Shown here in pieces: positions 9,136-16,536 of a DNA stretch of 64,000 bases. Below the pieces are notes generated by a model. It did no database searches. It was not told where the DNA came from and worked only from the letters and a program-made list of their open reading frames with translations. Numbering within the stretch: the stretch's first letter is position 1; every line of letters begins with the position of its first letter. A program made the translations under genes and the position numbers. The DNA is from Paeniglutamicibacter gangotriensis Lz1y (lineage in GTDB: Bacteria; Actinomycetota; Actinomycetes; Actinomycetales; Micrococcaceae), in assembly GCF_000348945.1 (NCBI RefSeq), contig NZ_AOCK01000001.1:372001-436000 (forward strand), in the 5' to 3' direction.

Positions 9136-10146
9136 ATGGCAGCAACAAACATTGAAACCTGGCAATCGGCCACCGTCATCGAGACCCTTCCGGTGGCCAC
9201 AGGCATCACCCGCATCGTGCTGGAGCCCTCTATGCCGGTGTCGGCCGAACCGGGAACCCACATCGACCTCATGGTTGAAATCGAGGGTGAGGCGGTCAAA
9301 CGCTCCTACTCGGTGGTCGAATCCACACACGGCGGCACCCGTCTGGTGATCAGCGTGATGAAGGCGCCGCTCTCACGGGGCGGATCGATCTTCATGCACT
9401 CCCTGATCCCCGGAGCACGGCTGGACATCACCCAACCGCTGCAGAACTTCCCGTTGCGCGTGGGCGCCCAGCGCTACATCCTGCTGGCCGGCGGCATCGG
9501 CGTGACGGCCATTGCCAACATGGCCGCGGTGCTCAAGCGGCTAAAGGCCGACTACACGCTGGTGTACGTGGGCCGCAGCCGCAACGCCATGGCCTACGTC
9601 GATGAGCTCTCGGAGCTGCACGGCGAACGCCTCGAAACCCACATCGATGACGAAGGGTCCTCGCTTAAGGTCCCCGAACTGGTGGGCCGCGCGGATGCGA
9701 GCACCGAGCTGTACATGTGCGGGCCCATCCGGCTCATGGATGCGGTGCGCCGCAGCTGGGTCGAGCGCGAGCTGGATCTACCGAACCTGCGCTACGAGAC
9801 CTTCGGAAATAGCGGCTGGTACGACCCCGAGGAATTCATCGTGCGCGTCCCCAAACTGGATCTCGAAGTGCGCGTCCCCCAGGGTCGCTCGATGCTTGAG
9901 GCACTGGAAGATGCGGGGGCGGAAATGATGTTCGACTGCCGCAAGGGCGAATGCGGGCTCTGCGAGGTGCGCATCACCGAACTGTCCGGAACCATCGATC
10001 ACCGCGACGTGTTCTATTCCAAGCGCCAGCAACGGCTGGCCACCAAGATGAACTGTTGCGTCTCGCGCGCTGTCACCTCGGCCACCGGGGCCCAGTCCGA
10101 CGCCGCCCATGCCGGGCCCGCCGTCATCACCATCGAACCGAACTAG
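9136..10146 (+). CDS. vanB: Vanillate O-demethylase reductase subunit (FNR-type with C-terminal ferredoxin domain)
   Basis: 336 residues. Domain order is FMN/ferredoxin-reductase barrel (KRSYSVVEST; HSLIPGARLDITQPLQNFPL), NAD-binding domain (LLAGGIGVTAIANM; LYMCGP) and C-terminal plant-type [2Fe-2S] ferredoxin (CRKGECGLCEVRI ... NCC), the class IA reductase layout of VanB. It passes electrons from NADH to VanA. The ATG at 9136 is preferred over a TTG 39 bp upstream; AAAGGAAA is somewhat far (about 14 nt). The 3' 159 bp of this gene recur as an isolated fragment at 11755-11913. Confidence 0.95.
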   Translation: MAATNIETWQSATVIETLPVATGITRIVLEPSMPVSAEPGTHIDLMVEIEGEAVKRSYSVVESTHGGTRLVISVMKAPLSRGGSIFMHSLIPGARLDITQPLQNFPLRVGAQRYILLAGGIGVTAIANMAAVLKRLKADYTLVYVGRSRNAMAYVDELSELHGERLETHIDDEGSSLKVPELVGRADASTELYMCGPIRLMDAVRRSWVERELDLPNLRYETFGNSGWYDPEEFIVRVPKLDLEVRVPQGRSMLEALEDAGAEMMFDCRKGECGLCEVRITELSGTIDHRDVFYSKRQQRLATKMNCCVSRAVTSATGAQSDAAHAGPAVITIEPN

Positions 10147-10235
10147 CCACCACCCACGCACGACGAGTCTCCTGAAGGTTCCGACAAGGGACCTTACGGG
10201 TGATTTGTTGCGCCCATAAACGGAAGACAACCCCC

Positions 10236-11612
10236 ATGAACATCAGAGATCGCATAGATGCCTCGCCCATGACCAGCTTCCAATGGGTTGTCATCGGCGT
10301 CTGTACCTTCCTCAACGCCCTCGACGGATTCGATGTGCTGGCCATGGCCTTCACCGCCAACCGCGTATCCGCCGAGTTCGGGCTCAGCGGTTCCCAGCTT
10401 GGCGTGCTGCTCAGCACAGGACTCTTTGGCATGGCTGCAGGGTCCCTGGGCCTGGCGCCCTTCTCCGATATCTTCGGGCGACGTCCGATGCTCTTGTTCG
10501 CGACGGGGCTTGCCGCGGTGGGAATGTTCCTGTCTTCCACCTCGGGCTCGGTGACGGAATTGGGGCTGTGGCGCTTGGTGACAGGTCTGGGCGTGGGCGG
10601 CATCCTTGCCTGCACCAACGTCATTACGAGCGAATATGCCAACAAACGCTGGCGAGGTATGGCAGTGAGTATCTATACCGCCCGCTACGGTGTGGGGGCC
10701 ACGCTCGGAGGAGTGGCCGCAGTTTCGCTCCAAGCCTCCTACGGTTGGCGTTCCGTTTTCGTCTTTGGGGGTGCTGTCACCGCCGCTGCGTTTGTTCTTC
10801 TGCTCGCTGTAGTGCCCGAATCGGTAGATTTCCTTGTCACCAAGCGACCGGCGCGCGCGCAGCAACGTCTCGCGGTTCTGGCATGCAAGCTTCGCCTCGA
10901 CCAAGACACCGTCCTGCTTCCCAATCTCCCGGCCAGCACAGGAGGCCGTGCTGTGACTGGCCAACAGCTGACGGCGCTGTTCTCCCCGGCGAACCGCAGG
11001 GTGACCACGTTGATCTGGGTTGCCTTCTTTGCGACCATGTTCGGCTTCTACTTCGTGAACAGCTGGACACCCAAATTGTTGGTGACTGCTGGCATGACCG
11101 AAAGCCAGGGTGTTGTTGGCGGGCTCATGCTGACCCTGGGCGGGACCTTTGGCGCGTTGCTCTTTGGTGCGCTGACCACCACGTGGCAAACGCGTAAGGT
11201 GCTGCTGGTTTTCACCGTGCTCTCCTCTATCACGATGGTGCTGTTCATCTCGGCCGTCGGTATCCTGACCTTGGCCTTTGGAATGGGCATCGTGGTGGGA
11301 ATGCTCATTAATGGCTGCATCGCCGGCCTGTATACGTTGGCACCTGCCTCATACGCCCCGCAAACCCGTGGCACGGGCGTCGGCTGGGCCATCGGCATCG
11401 GACGGTTCGGGGCAATCCTCGCCCCGCTGGCAGCCGGTGCGCTACTTGATGCTGCATGGAGTGCCGGACAGCTGTATCTGGGTGTTGGCCTCATGGTCTT
11501 GGTTGCGGCAGTTGCCATTGGTTTGATGCGCTCGCCGAAGGTCAACGATCCTGAAGTTGCGCCGGAGACAACGAGCGCAGCCGGAGCACTAGAGAGCCAA
11601 GGCAGCCGATAG
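10236..11612 (+). CDS. MFS aromatic-acid:H+ symporter (AAHS family), vanillate/protocatechuate transporter-like
   Basis: 458-residue, 12-helix major facilitator. The first helix carries the AAHS hallmark DGFDVLAMAF, the 2-3 loop is APFSDIFGRRPML and the 8-9 loop region is degenerate. It follows vanB by 89 bp in the position of vanK in Corynebacterium, so import of vanillate or protocatechuate is the likely job. The ATG at 10236 follows GGAAGA. A long hydrophilic stretch at about residues 205-255 separates helices 6 and 7, as in other AAHS members. Confidence 0.85.
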   Translation: MNIRDRIDASPMTSFQWVVIGVCTFLNALDGFDVLAMAFTANRVSAEFGLSGSQLGVLLSTGLFGMAAGSLGLAPFSDIFGRRPMLLFATGLAAVGMFLSSTSGSVTELGLWRLVTGLGVGGILACTNVITSEYANKRWRGMAVSIYTARYGVGATLGGVAAVSLQASYGWRSVFVFGGAVTAAAFVLLLAVVPESVDFLVTKRPARAQQRLAVLACKLRLDQDTVLLPNLPASTGGRAVTGQQLTALFSPANRRVTTLIWVAFFATMFGFYFVNSWTPKLLVTAGMTESQGVVGGLMLTLGGTFGALLFGALTTTWQTRKVLLVFTVLSSITMVLFISAVGILTLAFGMGIVVGMLINGCIAGLYTLAPASYAPQTRGTGVGWAIGIGRFGAILAPLAAGALLDAAWSAGQLYLGVGLMVLVAAVAIGLMRSPKVNDPEVAPETTSAAGALESQGSR

Positions 11613-11650
11613 AGGAAAGCCCTTGGAAAATTCGGATTCCTAGTGCACAA

Positions 11651-11754
11651 GAGATACTGTGCGCGGCCGTCTGCAGCGCCATCACTGCGGAAGGCAATAA
11701 CCCGGAATCACCACGGCTAAAACCGCCAGCGCGTAACCGCGGGAATCGAGGATA
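11651..11754 (-). pseudogene. Relic of an iclR 3' end
   Basis: About 103 bp closely match the 3' part of the IclR gene at 15542-16288 (its 15571-15685 stretch, same strand). One copy lacks about 11 bp relative to the other, which shifts the frame. It ends exactly where a vanB fragment begins. No open gene remains. Confidence 0.85.
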
Positions 11755-11913
11755 GGAACCATCGACCACCGCGACATGTTCTATTCCAAACGCCAGCAAC
11801 GGCTGGCCACCAAGATGAACTGTTGCGTCTCGCGCGCCGTCCCCTCGGCCACCGAGGCTCAGGCCGACGCCGTCCGCACCGGGTCCGCCGTCATCACCAT
11901 CAAACCCAACTAA
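11755..11913 (+). pseudogene. Relic of a second vanB (last 53 codons)
   Basis: 159 bp align without gaps to the last 159 bp of vanB (9988-10146), roughly 90% identical by eye, including the final ferredoxin cysteines (MNCC) and a stop codon. There is no start, no reductase domain, and it begins abruptly at the iclR relic. This shows that a second vanAB copy once existed or that this segment was duplicated here. Confidence 0.9.
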
Positions 11914-11954
11914 CGGCAAATAGGATGAGTGAAATCTTTGTGGAAGGAACAAGA

Positions 11955-12422
11955 ATGACTCCGATTCCGCCGGCACTGGATTACGTGGCAACCATTGAGG
12001 TTGAGGTCAGCCCCACGATCGAGATTGGCACCACGGCCCAAGGAATCCGCCGGGTCGCGCCCATCCGTGGCGGCAGGGTGGTTGGTCCGGGGATTTCCGG
12101 CAAGGTGCTCGACGCCGGGGCAGACTTCCAGCGCTACCCGACTTCCGACCTGGCATACCTCGAAGCCAACTACGTCCTCGAGCTGGACGACGGCCACCGG
12201 ATCCTGGTGGAAAACCAGGCGATCCGCTCGGCAGATCCCGCGGACCTCAACCGCATGATGGCCGGGGAAACCGTAGACCACTCCCGCGTCTACTTCCGCT
12301 GCGTGCCGAGCCTCTCGGCCGATGACTCGGGACCTCACGCGTGGATGAACCGCACGATGTTCCTGGGCACCGGTGAACGTCTGACCGGCGGCGTGCGCAT
12401 CGAGGTGTTTCGCGTGCGCTAG
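11955..12422 (+). CDS. DUF3237 family protein
   Basis: 155 residues, beta-rich DUF3237 domain: an N-terminal strand (ALDYVATIEVEVSPTIEIG), G-R-V-GPGISGKVLDAGADFQ in the middle, YVLELDDGHRILVENQ, then MNRTMFLGTGER and the C-terminal VRIEVFRV. These are the recurrent segments of the family. Biochemical function of the family is not established; members are common in aromatic and lignin-related catabolic loci. The ATG at 11955 is preceded by GGAAGGAAC at good spacing; an in-frame ATG at 11925 lacks one. It follows directly after the vanB relic. Confidence 0.82.
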   Translation: MTPIPPALDYVATIEVEVSPTIEIGTTAQGIRRVAPIRGGRVVGPGISGKVLDAGADFQRYPTSDLAYLEANYVLELDDGHRILVENQAIRSADPADLNRMMAGETVDHSRVYFRCVPSLSADDSGPHAWMNRTMFLGTGERLTGGVRIEVFRVR

Positions 12423-12490
12423 CCAAAGCGTTCGCGCTGACGTGCCTCCGCTACTCTTGAGGAAAGCCTGAAAGTCCGAGGAGAAATTCA

Positions 12491-13456
12491 TTGCCCTGCT
12501 GCCACCCGGCCGAACGCGCACACCCTTCCGGCACGGATGTCCCGGCCTCCGCTCCGGAGAAAGTTGTAGCTTCCGGCGCTCCCTCCGCTGACCATCGGCC
12601 GGCGGAGCAGCTTGAGCTGGCCGGTGGTGACTTTGCCATGGGGGATCCTTTTGCCGAGGGCTACGTTGATGACGGGGAACTCCCGGTCCATGCGGTAAAC
12701 CTTTCCCCCTTCGCGATCGACGCGACCACCGTGACCAACACGGAGTTCGCCCGGTTCGTGGAGGCCACAGGGTATCGAACCGAGTCCGAGCTCTACGGGT
12801 ACTCCGCGGTCTTCCACCTGCTGGCCCAAGCGAAGACGCAGGACATCCTGGGCACCGCCGAGGGCGCAAGGTGGTGGCTCACGGTGCGCGGGGCGGACTG
12901 GGCCCACCCGCACGGACCCGAATCCACCTGGCAAGATATCTCCGAGCACCCCGTGGTGCAGGTGTCCTGGAACGACGCGCAAGCCTATTGCGCCTGGGCC
13001 GGACGCGCCCTACCCACCGAAGCCCAATGGGAATATGCCGCCCGCGGCAGCCTCGTAGCCAAGCGCTACCCATGGGGAGACGAGCTGCACGGACCTGACG
13101 GGGAGCACCTGTGCAACATCTGGCAAGGCGAGTTTCCAACGCGCAACACCCTCGACGACGGATTCCTGGGCACCGCGCCGGTCAGATCCTTCCCACCCAA
13201 CGGGTACGGGCTCTATGAGACCAGTGGCAACGTCTGGGAATGGTGCGCCGACTGGTTCCTGCCGAAATACTACAGAAACTCTCCTGACGCAGACCCCGCC
13301 GGACCAAGCATCGGCCGCGGCAGAGTCATGCGCGGCGGATCCTTCCTCTGCCACGATTCCTATTGCAACCGTTACCGGCTTGCCGCCAGGTCCTCCAATA
13401 CCGCGGACTCGGCCAGCAGCAACACCGGGTTCCGCACCGTCGCCGGCACAGCCTGA
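12491..13456 (+). CDS. Formylglycine-generating enzyme (sulfatase-modifying factor, SUMF1/FGE family)
   Basis: 321 residues, FGE-sulfatase domain from about residue 40 (LELAGGDFAMGDPFAEG) to the end. Both copper-binding/active cysteines are present as CHDSYC (C287 and C292) in the motif GGSFLCHDSYCNRYR, which separates true FGEs from EgtB/PvdO relatives; NVWEWCADWF and SNTADSASSNTGFR are further hallmarks. It converts a sulfatase cysteine to C-alpha-formylglycine using O2. TTG start after GAGGAG (12479-12484); no ATG gives a full domain. The neighbouring sulfatase is only a relic, so any client must be encoded elsewhere. Confidence 0.88.
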   Translation: MPCCHPAERAHPSGTDVPASAPEKVVASGAPSADHRPAEQLELAGGDFAMGDPFAEGYVDDGELPVHAVNLSPFAIDATTVTNTEFARFVEATGYRTESELYGYSAVFHLLAQAKTQDILGTAEGARWWLTVRGADWAHPHGPESTWQDISEHPVVQVSWNDAQAYCAWAGRALPTEAQWEYAARGSLVAKRYPWGDELHGPDGEHLCNIWQGEFPTRNTLDDGFLGTAPVRSFPPNGYGLYETSGNVWEWCADWFLPKYYRNSPDADPAGPSIGRGRVMRGGSFLCHDSYCNRYRLAARSSNTADSASSNTGFRTVAGTA

Positions 13457-13485
13457 CCCCCGGGTCTCCCCAGGAACGCGTAGGC

Positions 13486-13930
13486 CTATTCGTAGATCCT
13501 AGCTATTTCCCGGTCCAGGGCAATGATCTGCTCCGGGTTGTAGGCGCTCTTTTCTCTGGGGGTGTAGCGGACCCGGTGCAGGGTCCCGGTGTAATGGAAG
13601 CAGCCGTGGCGTAGCGACAGCTCCCAGTCCACGGGCCCGCCGCGGTCCAATCCGATGCTGATCCCGGCGAACGGAGATACCCCGGTCAGCTGCAGCAGGT
13701 GCTGCAGGACCATCACATCTTCACGCTGATGAACACATCCCAGGTGATCCCGGGCAGCACGATGAAATCGACCGTGACCAGATGACTGCCAGCGGTCAAC
13801 GGCTCACTGGTCCGCAGCATCTTCCCGTATTGGTTGTAGCTGAAGTGCAGCTGCCCGTTCTCTGCGAAAAGTACGTAGCCGCCACCCTGGTCGCCATGGG
13901 CCAGCCGAATCGTTGGCAGGGAGGGCCAAG
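13486..13930 (-). pseudogene. Arylsulfatase pseudogene (C-terminal remnant, frameshifted)
   Basis: Two adjoining frames together give the C-terminal domain of an arylsulfatase: AHGDQGGGYVLFAENGQLHFSYN and GSHLVTVDF in one frame, then SPFAGISIGLDRGGPVDWELS and GTLHRVRYTPRE in the next. The frame changes near 13715-13720. The catalytic N-terminal alkaline-phosphatase-like domain with its C-x-P-S-R motif is missing, and upstream sequence to 14195 is not recognisable. It is convergent with and next to the FGE gene. Confidence 0.78.
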
Positions 13931-14195
13931 CGGTGCGGCGATGCAAACGCTTTTTCTCACTCGAAAGAGCACCGTCAATAACGCTTTTCCGGTCCAAATT
14001 CCAGAGTTGACGCGGCCTGCGGGAAATAAGTCGGTGAGCACTGGACAAAAAACTTGATACCGGAGGGTAACGACCTGTTTTGTCTGTACTACGGAACTTT
14101 CAGTGCCTTCCTTGCGGCACCCGGTTAGGCTCACTGACGGATGATCATCCCCTGTCAGTTCATGCAAGCGCACGTTCATCAAAGGAGATTTCCAC

Positions 14196-15362
14196 GTGTC
14201 AAAAAATGTCAATGGGAGAAAGCTCGCGACCTCAGTCATGGCTGGCCTCTTCGCTCTCAGCCTTCCGTTCGCAGGTATTGCCCCGGCTGTTGCCGACGCA
14301 AACTTCCCGAGTGTTGAGGGCAACACCAACACTTCCAGCATCCTGTCGTATGCGGATGTGGTTTCCGAGATGCTCAAGCTCGAGAAGAACTCCCGCTTCA
14401 ACGTCGACGTCTTCACGTTGGCCGAAGCTGGAATGGCGGTGAACACGTCCGAGCAGGGGCGTGACCTGTATGTTGCTACCGTCGGTACCGGTTCGAAGCA
14501 TGTTTGGCTCCAGGGTCGTATCCACGGAAACGAGCCTTACGGCGCCGAGGCGCTGCTTCAGGTCCTCAAGGACGTGGGCACGAACGGTTCGCACGACTAC
14601 AAGATGCTTCGCGACGAGTTCACGCTGCATTTCATCCCCAACTACAACCCCGACGGCTCCGAGGCGAACATCCGCCACACCATCCTTTGGGACCAGATCG
14701 CCAACAAGCCGCTGATGGGGGACAACGGTCGCGAGCGACTAGTCGACCTCAACCGCGATTGGACCCCAACAGGATTCGTCGCCAAGGAATCACTGGCGTT
14801 CTACGAGTACTGGACCACCGTCAAGCCTGACTACGGAATCGATATCCACCACCAGGGTCTGAAAAAGCAATGGGGGACCGGCGACGATGTAACTTTATCG
14901 CTGGGTATTTCCTTAGCGCCAAACGGCCCGACGCTTCCATCGATTAAGGACGGGCTCTACAACGACCTAACCCGCCAGATGAACGTTCACGTATACGACT
15001 CGTTGAAGAAGTACGGGTTCGTCAACACCGACCGTTACCAGGTGGGTAATGGCATGGAGATCGATATCAAGGGCGGTGTCGTTTCGGCGATGATGCTCGG
15101 GCTGAACTACCAGGGCATGAACCCCAGCGAGCACTCCAACCCGGTGGTCTTCTTCGAGACCTCCGGGAACACCTCCGATGGCAGCCTGGGGCAAAAGGCA
15201 CGAGGCAAGTCCATCAAGCAAAATGCTCTGGCCGTGAAGGAGCTACTCACGGGCCTGGCCAGCGGCGCAGTCGACCAGGTGGATCCCGATCGCTGGGAAG
15301 AGATCCCGCACCAGCCGGTGACCGGATACAACACCGACTACGCGGGGAACATCCCGAAGTAG
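14196..15362 (+). CDS. Secreted M14-family zinc carboxypeptidase
   Basis: 388 residues with a Sec signal peptide (KLATSVMAGLFALSLPFAGIAPAVADA, cleavage near residue 34). The peptidase_M14 domain shows the zinc motif H-G-N-E (GRIHGNEPYGAEAL) and downstream DLNRDW and DIHHQG, the latter supplying the third zinc ligand. A C-terminal Glu for catalysis is probably in NPVVFFETSGN. GTG start with AAAGGAG 8 nt upstream. It cleaves C-terminal residues or peptidoglycan-type peptides outside the cell; the substrate cannot be told. A 12-bp perfect palindrome (GGATGATCATCC, 14139-14150) sits in its leader. Confidence 0.85.
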   Translation: MSKNVNGRKLATSVMAGLFALSLPFAGIAPAVADANFPSVEGNTNTSSILSYADVVSEMLKLEKNSRFNVDVFTLAEAGMAVNTSEQGRDLYVATVGTGSKHVWLQGRIHGNEPYGAEALLQVLKDVGTNGSHDYKMLRDEFTLHFIPNYNPDGSEANIRHTILWDQIANKPLMGDNGRERLVDLNRDWTPTGFVAKESLAFYEYWTTVKPDYGIDIHHQGLKKQWGTGDDVTLSLGISLAPNGPTLPSIKDGLYNDLTRQMNVHVYDSLKKYGFVNTDRYQVGNGMEIDIKGGVVSAMMLGLNYQGMNPSEHSNPVVFFETSGNTSDGSLGQKARGKSIKQNALAVKELLTGLASGAVDQVDPDRWEEIPHQPVTGYNTDYAGNIPK

Positions 15363-15423
15363 ATCCTCCGATGGCGGCATCGTAGAGCGCTGAATCACCC
15401 AACACGTCCGTTTGTCGGATGGG

Positions 15424-15467
15424 GACACTGCTCCCGGATGTTCATGTGAACATCCGGGAGCAGTGTC
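15424..15467. terminator. Bidirectional hairpin terminator
   Basis: Inverted repeat with 21-bp perfect arms (15424-15444 and 15447-15467; arm begins GACACTGCTCCCGG) and a 2-nt centre, between the convergent carboxypeptidase and iclR genes. No T-run. Confidence 0.7.
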
Positions 15468-15541
15468 GATCCCCCGTATCCTGCGCAGTTTCCGGGGTTC
15501 GCCTCAGGGAATCACGGATGAGTTCCCGTCCTACCGGTTGT

Positions 15542-16288
15542 TCAATCTGCTGCTGGACCAAGCGCGCGGGAGATACCACGCGCGGCTGTCTGCAATGCCA
15601 TCACCGCGGAAGGCAATAATCCGGAATCACGCGGAACCACCACGGCCAAAACCGCCAGCGCGTAACCGCGGGAATCGAGGATCGGTGCGGCTGCCCCCGT
15701 GGACTCGGGATCGATGAATCCGTCGAAGGTCGCATACCCGGTACGGCGGATCTCGGCCAGCTCGTGGCGCAGCTTCGGATGCTGACCAAGCATCCTCTCC
15801 CCATGACGTTGGAGATAGCCCTCCAACACTCCGGCAGGGGAGTAAGCCAACAAGGCCATACCCATGGAGGTCAGGTGCACCGGCATCCGCCCGGCGACGT
15901 TGGCCTGGTTGACGACCGAACCCGGGCGAGAGAGGCGTTCGATGACCAGCACATCGTCCTCGTGCAGCACCGCCAATTGGGTGTTTTGCCCCACCAGCTG
16001 GTTTATGTCCTCCATGAACGGAAGGGCTGCCTGGCGCAGATCCAGGGTGGACGCGCTGCGATTGGCCAGCTCCCACAAACGTAGGCCCAGACGCACCTGG
16101 CCATCTGCATCACGCGCAAGCAAGCCGTGGCCCACCATGTTCTCCAACAATCGGTAGGTCGTGGCACGGGGAACGTCGGCACGCCGGGACAGCGCGTTGA
16201 CGGTCAGGGTGGGATTTTGGGCATCAAAGGCGTCCAGGATCCGCACGAGGCGGTCGAGCATCGAGTCCCCGCTCGGTGAATTGGCCAT
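15542..16288 (-). CDS. IclR-family transcriptional regulator
   Basis: 248 residues: N-terminal winged helix-turn-helix at about 8-70 (LTVNALSRRADVPRATTYRLLENMVGHGLL) and an effector-binding IclR domain (GMALLAYSPAGVLEGYL, RRTGYATFDGFIDPESTGAAAPI). It is divergent from the BCCT transporter gene (248-bp gap) and could regulate it; a relic of its 3' end lies at 11651-11754 beside a vanB relic, suggesting a former link to van genes. Effector unknown. Confidence 0.85.
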   Translation of the reverse strand: MANSPSGDSMLDRLVRILDAFDAQNPTLTVNALSRRADVPRATTYRLLENMVGHGLLARDADGQVRLGLRLWELANRSASTLDLRQAALPFMEDINQLVGQNTQLAVLHEDDVLVIERLSRPGSVVNQANVAGRMPVHLTSMGMALLAYSPAGVLEGYLQRHGERMLGQHPKLRHELAEIRRTGYATFDGFIDPESTGAAAPILDSRGYALAVLAVVVPRDSGLLPSAVMALQTAARGISRALGPAAD

Positions 16289-16536
16289 GGATCCACTCTA
16301 GAACAGTCGCCGCCGGCCCGATGCCGGGCCGTGGCCGCCTGGCCACGAGGATCGGAGAATAAAGTAACCACGTCAAATTCGGTGGATGTCGGCGAAATAC
16401 GCCTAACATGAGGAATCACAGACAACTAGGTTCGCCGGTCCATCTGACCCAGATTTGCAGGGTTTGACAAGCGGTTCTTGATTTTACGAACGGGTGTCCG
16501 GCACCCCTGGTCCACCGAGGGTTTAAGGAGAACCGC
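16289..16536. other. Divergent promoter region between iclR and BCCT transporter
   Basis: 248 bp without a gene. TTGACA at 16464-16469 is a candidate -35 for the transporter, but no good -10 follows at standard spacing. No clear palindrome was found. Confidence 0.4.
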
